A stretch of DNA of 64,000 bases from Monosporascus cannonballus. Taxonomy: Eukaryota; Ascomycota; Sordariomycetes; Xylariales. Below the pieces are notes generated by a model. It saw nothing but the letters and a program-made list of their open reading frames with translations, made no database searches and was not told where the DNA came from. The translations under genes were made by a program, and so were the position numbers. Every line of letters begins with the position of its first letter. The first letter of the stretch is position 1. This document shows positions 33,180 to 44,749 of the stretch, piece by piece. Where the stretch lies: NCBI GenBank assembly GCA_004154925.1, contig QJNS01000713.1:1-64000 (forward strand), in the 5' to 3' direction.

Positions 33180-36100
33180 TTCTTACGTATTTTCTTTATA
33201 TAAATATTTTTCTTATTTAATTAAGTACTGAATTTTATTTTTAATTATTTTAGTATTTAATATTTGTTCGATTTCGTATTTATCAAAATCTTTTTCAAAT
33301 TTTAGGTCCGTTTTTAATGGGGCGTTTTTAAGTATTGATTTAAGTAAAAAAAATATAAAAAACAAGGTATATTTTTATGTTTTTGGGTAACGATAATCGG
33401 TAGTTAATTTTGAAAATAACTTTTTCAATCTTAAATAATTTAAACTTTTTAAAATTAAGTTTATTATTGGGTTTTTTTGTTTTAATTTGTAAAATATTCG
33501 AAATTGCGTTTTATTTTTAGCGTAATAAGTAAATTTTATTTCCTTTTGTTAAAATTAATCCTTTAATTTTTTTTGTTATAATATTAAGTTATCCGTTATT
33601 AAAAAAATCGCAATTTATTTTGGAAACGGGCTTAGATCGTTTTGATTTTTATCGTTAACGTTTTTGCTTTTGGGGTAATCGTAATAATTTTTGATATTTT
33701 ATTAAGCGATTATTTGGGTCGTTTTATTTTTATATCGTATCCGTATATAGCGGTATAAAAGGATACGCCCATATTTTCGTTAACAGATATATTATAAGTA
33801 ATTTATATCAATAATAAAAATTTTACCCAATTATTTTGTTAGTAATTAACGTAATTTCGAAAATATTATTCCAAAGTTTAATTTAATTTTTCGGTTTAAT
33901 TATTTGTTTAGGAATAATACGTTATTAAGAACTTAAATTTAGTATTAATTTATTTAAAAAAGTTGGTATTAAATTTTGAAATAAAAAGCATATTTTTATC
34001 GGAAATAATTTTTTCTGGTATCCCGTATTTATCGAGGTAATGCTTAATAAAAACGTAAGCTAATTATTTTGCCGTTACGTTTCCTTTAAAAAGTAAAAAG
34101 TACTTATATTTAGTAAATCTGTTAATAATTACTTACATTCCGTTGTATTTAATTCCAGTAACTAAGTTTTTAAATAAAAATAAATTAATGATAAAATCCT
34201 AAGTTATAATATTCCATATTTTGTTAGGAATATTAATAAGTTGCAATAGCCCGTAAGGCTTATAACGTACTGCTTTAGCCTTATTGCAAATATTGCAGTC
34301 CTTAATTATTTTTTTGATTATTTGGCGTAATTCTGGGAAATTATATTTTTCTTATAACCCTTTAATAATTTTAAAAATTTTTTGATATCCGTTTAATAAA
34401 TTTTCGTAAAATTCTTTTACGAATTATTTTTATTAATTTTTGGGAACATAAATTTTGCCACGGTACAATAATTAATCCTTAGGTTATCCTTTTAGCTGCT
34501 GAACCTTTTTTTGTTTTTTTATATTATAAGAATTTCGGAATCGTATTAAAAATTCAAGAATTGGTTTTTTTATTATTTTACATAATTGTATAATATTGTC
34601 CTTATTATATTAAAATATTTGCATATTTTTTTTGGGGACCTTGGAGTTATCATTTTTTTTGCGGTTAAAAATATTTGCTTAGATATTTTTTTTTCTTTTA
34701 ATATAATATATCCTAAAATTGAATTTTGACAGAAAAATTATTTATTTTTTATGTCGTTTATTTAGTTCTTGAACTTTTATAAATTAAGTAAGGTTTTTAT
34801 AATCAAAGTAAATATCGAAAGGTTTTTTCGTTTTATTAAGAAAAGGTTCTTATTCTTTAAAAATATTAATAATTATTAATAACTTTTTATCGTAAATCTA
34901 ATATTTAAGTTTTGCGTTTTGGAATGCTTTTAAATAATATGCTACTGGATATTATTTATTATTATTTTTTTATTACTTTAAAATTGCACCTAGGGCATAT
35001 TTTGAAATATTTGTTTTTAGGCGTTTTTTTATTTGGGTTTGGTATTTTTACGATAGGTCTATTGGTAATTATTTTTTTTAGTTTTCGGAATATTTTTTTC
35101 GTTTCCTTTAAAAGTTCGAATTTTTTTCCGACGTATTCCTTGGTGGTAAATTTCGTTAATAACCTAATTATATTTCCATATCCCTTAATTAAAATACGTA
35201 CGTAACCGGTAAATCTTAAAATTTATTAGATATTCGTAACGGTCGCCTTATTAAGGATAAGCCAGCCCTTAATTATTTCTAATTTAAAATATTGGATTTA
35301 AATTTGGCCGGAAATAAAGGTAAATCCCAGAAAATCTAGTTTCTGCATATGCTATACGTTTTTGGCTGGGTTAATTCGAATATTTGCTTCGTTTAAAGTC
35401 CTAAGCACTTTAGCCATATGTTTTTTATATTCTTTTAGGGTTTCAAAGTAAATAAGGATGTCGTCGAAGTAAACAAATACGAATTTATCTAAGAATTATT
35501 TAAAAGTAATTATGATTAAATGTTGAAAACTGGTAAAAGCGTTAATAAGTCCTATAGGCATTATTCGGTATTCGTAAAATCCATATACCGTTTTGAAAAC
35601 CGTTTTTTATTTTTTTCCTTTGGTTATTTTAATATAATAATAACCATCCCGGAGATTAAGAGTAATAAACCATTTTGTTTTGCTAGTATTCTTTTTTAAG
35701 GTGTTTATAAGTATTAGGAGATATCCGTTTTTGATAATAATATTGTTTAGTTATTAGTAATTAATTACTTTTCGATAAATAAGGTTTTTTTTATCGATTT
35801 TTTGTTTTCCATTTTTCAACTTTGGTACCATAAAAACGGGGTATCCGGCGAGAGAATTAAAGGGTTGGATATACCCTTTTTTAGATTTAACTGTATGTTT
35901 TTCTATAAGGCCTTTGTTTTTTCCGGGTTTATGTAATAGATCTTATGGAATTTAGGATGATATTTTTTTTGATAGGTATTTGATAATCTTATTAATTATG
36001 TAAAAGTAATTCGTGGTTTTTTTTGTCCTTGAATAATTTGGTAAATTTCCGATATTTTGGTGGTATAGTGGTAGTTTGGTTTAAAACTTAGACTTTTCGA

Positions 36101-38700
36101 ATTATATAGCAAATTTCGCGGTAATTTTTTCCTTCCAATTTTATTATTTTGTTATCTTATAAAAGTACTTGATTTTTCCAATTAATATATGGGTTGTTAA
36201 ATTTAAGCTATAGTATTCTTAAAATAATATCATGTTTTAAGATATCGGCAATATTTAATAAAAGTCGCTTTTAGTATCTTTAGATCCAAATTAGAAGTTT
36301 TTTTATTTCTTTAAGAATTTGTCCATTTTTATATATGGATAAGTTTTTATTTACCGTACGTAACTTATAAAATTTTAATTTATATTTCTAGAGAATCCTA
36401 TATTTTTCGGTTATTAAGGGGGAAATAAAATTTCTTTCGGTTTTTAAATCGATTATGGCTTTAAACGTTTTGTTTTTGTACTGGAAGAAAATTTTAATTT
36501 GATTATGTACTTTTTTTATGGCTTTATATAAGGTTTTATAAATTTGGGCTTTTTAATACCTTAATTTCGAAGGCCTTTGGCGTTTTTTAATTGGTATTAT
36601 TTGGTTACAAAAAAACGTTTCTATTTTTGGGCCTTTCGAACGGCATATTTAGTACAGTAATCATCTATATATTTGTACCATTTCTTTTTATTATACTGGC
36701 ATCCAAAAATAACCGTCTTTTTCTAGCACGACTTTTGGTCCTGCGTTTCCCGGGTTACAAAGTTAAAGATGGGAACCTTTAAAGGGGTTATTCCCATATT
36801 TAGGAATTTGTATAAGATACAAAATATCGAAAAGTAATATAAATATCCTTGCGATATGGCTTTTTAACTTTACTCCGAATCGGGATATAAATAATAAGAC
36901 CTAGGGTATTTTGGCCATCGTAGGGTTTTTGTGCATCTGTATTTATCGTTTAGCTCGGTTGGCGTCTCCTCGTTTTGGCCGGGCCAAAAATTATGGTCCT
37001 TTTTTGCTCTAAGGTAAACCAGGCAATCGTTAAAGTAATAGACGGTAAAATGCAACGAATCGTAAGTAACTACTTATGGTTTCTTCGAGTGCACCGTATA
37101 TTTTCGGAATTCGCAAAGCTTAGGGGATAACTGTTTATGGTTGCTAATGTCTGGTCGAAATTAACCGTTCTTTGTGTGAACTTTATATTTCTGGGAATTA
37201 ATATAGTACTGGCATCTTAATTCTATGGCTATCCTGGAAGCCGTTTGTCCTGGATAATATTTATAGGCTTTAACCTTAAAGTCCTGATAAATAGGATAAT
37301 TCTCGTACTTTAGGATGTCGTTCTGTATCTGGGTAATTGTGGCAATAATGAATTCTGGCTGGAAGAAAATCGTATTAATTTTTTTCTTTTCCTTTTCTGC
37401 CTTATTATCGGTTTTTTATTTAGCCGCTTTAGCCTTTTTTTAGGATTAAAAAATTTTTCCTTTCTTGGAGTCCCTTTTTGCGGGGGAGCGATATTCGTTT
37501 TTGAAATATCCTTTCTTGCCATAATTGAAATATTTTATTTTGGATTTGTCTTTTTTGGGCTTTTTCGAAGCGGTATTCGCTTTTTTCTGGAGCTTGCCCT
37601 TGTCCTTTTTGGTTCGATTACTGGAGCTTTTGTTATTACTTCGTCTGCCGGACCCTTTTTTTTCGAGGTACTGATTAAAGGTATAACGGTCGGCAATAAT
37701 AGCCTTATTTATATATTTTGCAAAAGATCCCATCTTGGGTTTTATATATAATTCGTCCTTAACCTAAAGCTTTAGACCGTTATAATAGAGATAAAAAATA
37801 CGTTTTTTGGTAAGTTAAAAATAGTTATCAAACGGTTAAATTTAATCGTATATTTAGATGTTAATTTTATCTGGCGAAAGAAGTAAAGTTATTTAACCGC
37901 ATATTATTTTTTGTTTGGATTTCCGAATAAAATTTGCATTTTTTTTTCGAAATATTTATATTTGTTAAAAATGTAATTGGTTATATCCGAAAATTTGTTG
38001 GGGTAATTTTGCAAGTAATCTTTCATAATAGATTTAAACTATAAAAAAAATTTTCCGGTAAGTAATTATAAAATGGCCATTATTTTTTAATAGTTTTCCG
38101 TTAAGGAACTTTCGTAAAATTTAAAATAAAGTCGGGCCTGGATTAGGAATTCTTTTATATCTGTGGATCCGTTATAGGGTTTGGGAAAAATTGGCTTATA
38201 GCCCTTAACGTCTGGCATTCCGTGGTAACTAGGAGGCGGAATTATTTCTTTTCTGGATTGGTTCGTACCAAACCGTGGCAGAATTGAAACTTTCTATTGC
38301 TATTATCGAATAAGCTTAACGTTTTCCTTCTTTAAGGCTTATATTTCCGTTATTAGAATATATAACTTTTTATCGATTAATAATTTATTTTCCTTTTCCT
38401 TTTATCTTTCGGTAAAGTATTTTTCTTTAGTAATAAGTTTTTTTGCTTTACCTTTTTGGCCCTAGGTCGGGTATTCCTTTTTTTCCTTTATTTCGGACTT
38501 TTATACTTTAATTATTTTTCTTACAGGCGAAAGTTGTTATTAAAATTAAAAGGAAAAAAAACCTTTTTAGGACTGGGTAATAAGGGGTATTATATTATTA
38601 ATTAGTTAAAAAACTTCTTTTAAGGGTAATAAATTATCTAATTTGGTTACTAACTCCTTACTGGCTAATAACGGAGATCGGATTTGCTATTTATTTTTTA
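33180..38700 (-). pseudogene. Z gag-pol remnant
   Basis: Readable blocks from 5' to 3' on minus are: the gag zinc knuckle at 37532-37491, now YFNYGKKGYFKNEY, with all three Cys and the His of C-x2-C-x4-H-x4-C changed to Tyr; RT with FVYFDDILIY (YxDD at 35471-35454, intact); the integrase zinc finger CNICNKAKAVRYKPYG near 34310-34250; the integrase core IINRFTKYKYF and GIPEKIISDKNMLF; and a C-terminal chromodomain KYEIEQILNTKIIKNKIQYL near 33290-33190. Stops fall at Trp and Gln codons throughout. The longest preserved frame is about 95 codons (37733-37446). Confidence 0.85.
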
Positions 38701-38789
38701 AATATCGTCCTATGTTATTGTTTATATTAAGTTCAGAAAAATTTATGCCTTAATTAGGCGGTAAATTATTTGTCGGCTATTAATTAAGG

Positions 38790-38798
38790 AGTTATCAA
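38790..38798 (-). other. Z primer-binding site candidate
   Basis: Two nt inside the 5' LTR, TTGATAACT on minus; with one RIP change restored it is TTGATAGCT, complementary to AGCTATCAA in the family-2 R region. It is not TGG-initial as a tRNA-primed site would be. Confidence 0.55.
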
Positions 38799-38800
38799 AA

Positions 38801-39221
38801 TATAACGAACCTATTATATATCTATTTAAAGGTATAAGTAATATCCGAAAAGGGTTTTTAATTTGCAGATAATAATAAGGCGAAGAATAATTTAATGATT
38901 TGTTCGTTAAAATGATTTAAAAAATTTTCCTTTAACTAAAAAACGGTGCAGTTACCTTTTAATTAAAAGCTTAGATTAATAGCTAAAAAGTGAAACTAAA
39001 TAGGTGGTTATTTACATAGGAAACCTAAAGTTTTATACCTTTTTCTATTTTACCGATATAATACTGATCTTTTGGATCTGTTAGATTACCCAGATCATAA
39101 CGATCTGTATAATCTAATAAATCAGTTAGATTACTTTAAGTTACGTGATTTAAAATGTGGAGCTTTCCCTCTTCTGTAGCCCTGGGGCCTCCAGAACGGG
39201 TCTACTCGGGGATCCGTAACA
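38801..39221 (-). repeat. Z 5' LTR
   Basis: 421 bp, starting TATAACGAACC on plus (a RIP form of TGTAACGAACC) and ending GTAACA. Its TATA and R region lie on minus. Confidence 0.88.
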
Positions 39222-42200
39222 TTATTATATATAAATTCCATATTTCGTAATAACTTTATTTAATTATTTTAATATTTATTAATATAATTACGGAAATAAT
39301 ATTTTAAAATTTAATAAATACGTTTTATTTATTTATCGATTTATAAATAATAAGCGGTCGATATTCGCCGCTTTATTTTTTGCTTTTTGTAAAATTCCGC
39401 CTAGAATTAATTTATTAATAACTTATTTTTATCGTTAATAATTTCGACTAACGTACCGAATTTATATTTAACCTTATCGTAAAGTAATTAGGCTAATTTG
39501 GTTATAATTAAAGTTTTAACCGTAAAAATAAATAGTTTTAATTTTGTAAAACGGTCGACGATCACCAGGATTATATTATATTCTAACCTGTTTAAATTTA
39601 AGCTTTTAAAAAATCCCGTAATAAAATCTAATGAAATTTTTTAGAAAAGTTATTTAAGTAATAGTAAAAATTATAAGTATTTATATAATTTATAATATAA
39701 TTTTATTATGCCTTAATAATTCGGATATTACTTAATATATTTTTGGATATTATTCGCTATATTTTTTCAGTAAAACCTTTTAGTTATTAATTTTAATATA
39801 CGGATATATTTTACATATTTTATTTTTAAATTATTATAATATTAATTAATTAATTATTTCCGTAAAACGCCTTATAACGGGATTACGAATTTATTTTAAT
39901 AATATAAAACCTTATTTAAATTTAAAAAATATTTTCTCTTTATTTCGGTTTAGCGTTTAATTATCCGTATTAACTTTATAATATTTAAATCTTTAATTTG
40001 TAATTTTCGAACTTAATTATAAAATTATTGGAAAATTTTCGATTAAAATATTATTTTATCCTTAAATAATTTTTTTGCCAAAAGACATAAAACGTATTAA
40101 TTATAAATAATAATCTTAATATTAATTTCGTTTTTCCTAGATTTTTCGGAATCCGATCGTAATATGGTCGTAATTTGCGGTTACCGTTATTTAACTGTTA
40201 ATTATATTACTATTACGATTTGCGTTTATATTATTATTTATAAATAATAAGTTCGGCAACTATATAATTTTTTATTTCTTTTTTTTCGAAAATTTTCTAT
40301 AATCGTATAATAAGGGTTTTCCGCTTTTTTTACGCACATAATAATTACCTGAATTTCCGTTATTTAAAATCTATTTGAAAATTTTGCAGTAAACGAATTT
40401 TGCGCTATTTTTATAAAACTTTTTACCCCTTTATAATGTTTTAAATCGCGTTATATATTTGTAACCATTCTTCGTACGTTTTTCGGTAAATTATTCGTAA
40501 ATCCGAATTTTTTAAATAATATAAAAATTACGTTTTTATATACAATTTCTTTTAATATATAATCCGGGCGTTTAAATAATTTATTTGCAGAGTTAGCGGT
40601 ATCCAGTTGGTATTAAATCTTAAAATTAAATTATATAAAGCGGTAAACTTATCGGGCCAATTTCCTTTTAAGGTTATGCGCCGGCGCCTTTATTATATCC
40701 TTTAGCGTTATATAATTAATAAGTATTAAAAAACTTTTTTTCGTATTTTTAAAGTATTATCGTTAATAATTTTTATTGCTTTATAATTTATTGTTTTTCG
40801 GTTAAATTTAATTTTCGTAACTAATATTCGATTAAATATTAATATTTTCTGTATTTTTATAAAAATATTTTAATATGGTTTTTATTAAGGCGTCTATTTT
40901 AATTTTGATATTTTTGGCGTTATTTTAATATTGGAAAATGGTTGTCGATTAAAAAGTATTTTTTAAGTTTTGGAACGCCTTTTTAACTTTTTCGGGTTAT
41001 CGGAATTTTGTTATTTTTTTTTTTTGCCTTACGTTTTTTTTAAAAACTTAATAATAAGTTCGGTAATACATAAATAATAAGTAATAAATTTCCGATAAAA
41101 GTTTACGAATTCTAAAAATATTTAAATATTATAAATTAATTTTGGTTTTAATTATACTTTAATGGTATTAATCCGTTAGCGGTTTATTTCTAAGCCGTTA
41201 ATATTAATTATAAATTTTATAAATTTTAATTTTTTTTAAAAAATTCGTATTTCAACGTTTTAGTAAATAATTAATATTATAATAACTGTTTGTAAATTAA
41301 TTAAAAATATTTTGTATATTTCTTTTCGTTATCCGAATAAATAATTATATTATTTAAATATATTACGTATATATAATTAATTAATTTAATTAATATTTTA
41401 TGTATATAAATTTAAAATATAATTAATATATTAATAAAGCCAAATAATATAACTGTATATTCGAATTACTTATATTATATTCGGAAAACGGTTTTTTATT
41501 AATTACTTTTTTTAATTTTAATATCGTAATAAATATCTTTAAAATTAATTTTCGAAAATACTTTAATTTACCTTAAGCGATTTATTATTTTTGAAATTAA
41601 GGGTAAAGGGTATTAGTTTTTTATCGTTACCCGATTTAACCTTTTATAATCGATATATAGTTGGAAATTGCCGTTTTTCTTAGGCATAAATAATATTAGT
41701 ACTTTTACGTCCGTTTTCGAATAACGTATTCGGCCTGCTTTTAGGTTTTTTTGGATATATTTTTCTAATATTTTTCTTTAAGTTTTCAAAATAAGGTAAA
41801 TTAGGCCGAATAAAGGCGTTTTTCCTAGGATTAGGTTTATTGCATATTCCGCCCTTAACAGCTGAAATATTTTTTTGCTATTTTTTCGAAATATATTTGC
41901 CGGAAATTCTTTAAGTATATAAGAAAATTAATTATCCTTTATTTTTGTTATTTTCCGAATTCCGGGATATTTAATTTTTTTAATTAGGTTTATTAAGTTA
42001 ACGGTATAAATTTATTTATTAAAAAACGTTAAATTTATAATTTTCTATTTATTAATTTTTTATAATAATCCGTATAATTATTAATATATAATTGTATTTA
42101 ACAGAATTTTTAATTTATTCATTCCGGGTTTAGATAATAAAAAATCAAGGGTTTTTTAATTACGGCGTATTACAAAATAAATTTGTTTTAATTTTCGTTC

Positions 42201-43852
42201 GTTCCCGTTATTATTTATTATATTAATAGAAATTTCGTAAGCTTTATAACATTTGATATATGCGCCGTTAACGCCGATAAGGCCCAGAATATCTATGAAA
42301 ATTAATTAAAGGTTAAAATTTTTTGTTAACTTTCTGCTTATAATGTTTACCTGTACTTTGGTATTTATATTTATTTATATTGCCACGTCCCTTGTACTTT
42401 TCTTAATAAATGCTTTTTTTTAAAGAGTAGCTTTATTCCAACTGTTTTATAGTTATTAATTAAAATAAATTAGATATATACGTTTATTCCGGTTTTTTTT
42501 AGGTTTACGTTTAAGAATTAATTTAATTTATCGTTATATATTATAATGTTTTATACGGCCTTTGGAGGTTGGTTTTCGTATGGCCGGAATAACAAGGTTT
42601 TCGTATTTTTTTTTAATTTGTAATTTACGTTTTTGTAACTTAGTTTCTTATAATTATAATACTTAAATAGATTTTTATAAAAATTAAGAATATTAGGTTA
42701 TATGGATTTGTTCCGATCGGAATTAAATTAGTAATTATTTATTTTCCGAATATAAAAACGTTTATAATTTTTATTATTTCTGCGCGGTGTTTTTGATTTG
42801 CTTTAAGAATTTTTTTCTCGAAGGCTTTAAAGTAAGATCGTTTATCTTTATTAATACTTTTGGCGGAAAATAATTAGTTTTTTTTCGCTTTTTTTAAACG
42901 TTTTGGTAACGTTTTGTTTTATTTATCACGTTATTAATTCGTTTTAATTTAACGTATTTCCGCAATAAAATATTTCGTAACCTTAATATTAATTTATAAA
43001 AATAATTAAAAATTAAACGTTTATTATTTCGATTATTTTTTGAGTTAAAGGCGTTTATAAATTTTATTTTATAAATTAAAAGCTTTTATTTAACGTAAAA
43101 ATTTAACGGTAATTAATTAAATCGTTATTATACTTTTATAAATTGTTTTTTGTATTCCTTATTAAGAAAGGTAAAATTTATATAACTTTTTTTAATAAAA
43201 ATCCATAAATTTTCTATTTTTAATTTTTTTTCGTAATTAAAATAATTAAACATAATACGGTATAATCGCTAAATGTTCGTAATAAAAACGTTTATATGGC
43301 TTATGGCCTATTAAATATAAGTAAAGGTATTTCGCCTTAGCTTTTTGGTATAAGTTTCCGTAATAACTTTTATTTAATCTTTTTTTTCTTTAATTAATGC
43401 GTATTCTGAAAATTTCGGGCAATTATAACGCGGTATTTGTTTATCGCCTTTAAGCTTTTATAATAATATCGTAATTAGCTTATAAAATTTTGCTTTTTTA
43501 ACTTATATTATTATTTATTATTCGGTTAATTATCGGAATAATTTCGAATATTATTCGTTTTATTAATAAATAATTTCCAAAATCTGGTTATTATTAAAGG
43601 GTTTAACCTTTTTTTGCTTTGAACTCCGGGACGCGCTTATTATATTACGCCCGTTTTCCGACCGTTCAGCTAACGGTTATCGGGACGTATCCTTATTATA
43701 TGTATAAGATAATTCGGGATTCCGGGGACCATAGTTTTTTGCCCGTTAGGGTTCTATTATAGGCTCTTTCGCCTGTTCCCGTACCGTAATCGATTGTTTG
43801 TCGGTTAGGTTCCGATCGGCGGTCTTTTCGATTGGTAACCTAGGTTCGTTTT
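39222..43852 (-). mobile_element. Gypsy element V, 5' part: gag, RT, RNase H, integrase
   Basis: Oldest layer of the stack. On minus from 43852 a gag-like frame reads DRNLTDKQSITVREQAKEPI, followed by NPELSYTYNKDTSR and LAERSENGRNIISASR with few stops. RT follows near 41695-41635 (FMPKKNGNFQLYIDYKRLN). The catalytic box near 41361-41350 reads YLNN where YLDD is expected, so both Asp are lost by G-to-A. The integrase core lies near 39590-39540 (LVIVDRFTKLKLFIF). The integrase breaks off at EFIYNN against Z. W interrupts gag at 43853, so the V 5' LTR must lie beyond the window. Confidence 0.75.
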
Positions 43853-44275
43853 TGTTACAAAAACAGGGGTTCCTGTCTCAAGGAGACCAACCTTTAAAGC
43901 CTAGCGCGGTCCTGTTACGGCTAAACCACGGACGGAAGAGCTTGGCCTTATAAGTGATCTAGGTAATTTAGGTAATCTGGTGCTAGATTACATAGATTAC
44001 ATAAATTTACGATACATTTATTTTAGGAATTAGGATATATAACGGGTCGGTTTTTTATGCAAATAATATTTATTTAATTTTGTTCTTTAGCTATTAATCT
44101 AAGTTTTTAATTTAAAAGTAATTGTACCGTTTTTTAATTAGAAGAAAAATCCTTAAATTTCTTTAACGAATAAATTCTTAGTAAATTATTTTTCGCCTTA
44201 TTGTTATTTGCAAATTAAAACTTTATTTCGGATATTGCTTATACCTCTAAATAGATATATAATAAGTTCGTTATA
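43853..44275 (+). repeat. W 5' LTR
   Basis: 423 bp, TGTTACAAAAACAGG...AGTTCGTTATA. It is a RIP-mutated counterpart of the solo LTR 52156-52593, with which it shares U3 and R-U5. Confidence 0.88.
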
Positions 44276-44277
44276 TT

Positions 44278-44286
44278 TTAATAGCT
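44278..44286 (+). other. W primer-binding site candidate
   Basis: TTAATAGCT, two nt after the LTR; one G-to-A change from TTGATAGCT, the complement of AGCTATCAA in R (the intact form is at 52411-52419). Confidence 0.55.
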
Positions 44287-44325
44287 CCTTGATTAATAGC
44301 CGACAAATAATTTAAGGCCCAGTTA

Positions 44326-44697
44326 TATTACGACCCAACCCAAGATCGGCCACGAAAACGGTCGGACCCACAAAAGAAAAAGTTACGTTATTTAGATCTC
44401 TTTTGGTATCAAAATCTAAATAAATTTATACAAAACCAACCGAATCTTATGGTATTGGATTTGCGACAACGTCGAGATCTAATGAAAATCCAATTAACGC
44501 ATAAAGATATATACGTTCATTATTTCCATAGTTTAAATAGTTTTAGTTTATAATAATAATTCGTTACCCAAGGCACCTTTAATATTACGAAACGTGACAC
44601 ATTACTGTATTTATTGCTCAGATTTTTACGATATTCCTGCTAACATAAACCCGTCGACTTAAGGTTTAATAATTGGTTAAATTACCTAGCTATCATA
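44326..44697 (+). repeat. X 5' LTR
   Basis: 372 bp, TATTACGACCC...GCTATCATA (RIP forms of TGTTACGACC...GCCGTCACA). Confidence 0.9.
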
Positions 44698-44699
44698 CG

Positions 44700-44708
44700 T
44701 TACAAGCT
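44700..44708 (+). other. X primer-binding site candidate
   Basis: TTACAAGCT two nt after the LTR; one G-to-A change from TTGCAAGCT, the exact complement of AGCTTGCAA in the family-1 R region, which is intact in the X 3' LTR at 58031-58039. Confidence 0.6.
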
Positions 44709-44749
44709 TTTATTTAGTAATATCGTCAAATTCTGAACAATATTTAACA

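Larger units (their letters stand above)
31993..39221 (-). mobile_element. Element Z: complete RIP-mutated chromovirus, family 2
   Basis: 7229 bp between target duplications TTATT (31988-31992 and 39222-39226), with LTRs 31993-32414 and 38801-39221. Gene order on minus is gag, zinc knuckle, RT, RNase H, integrase, chromodomain. It lies inside the integrase gene of V in the same orientation. It has the same family as W by LTR and internal sequence, but a different U3. Confidence 0.92.
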
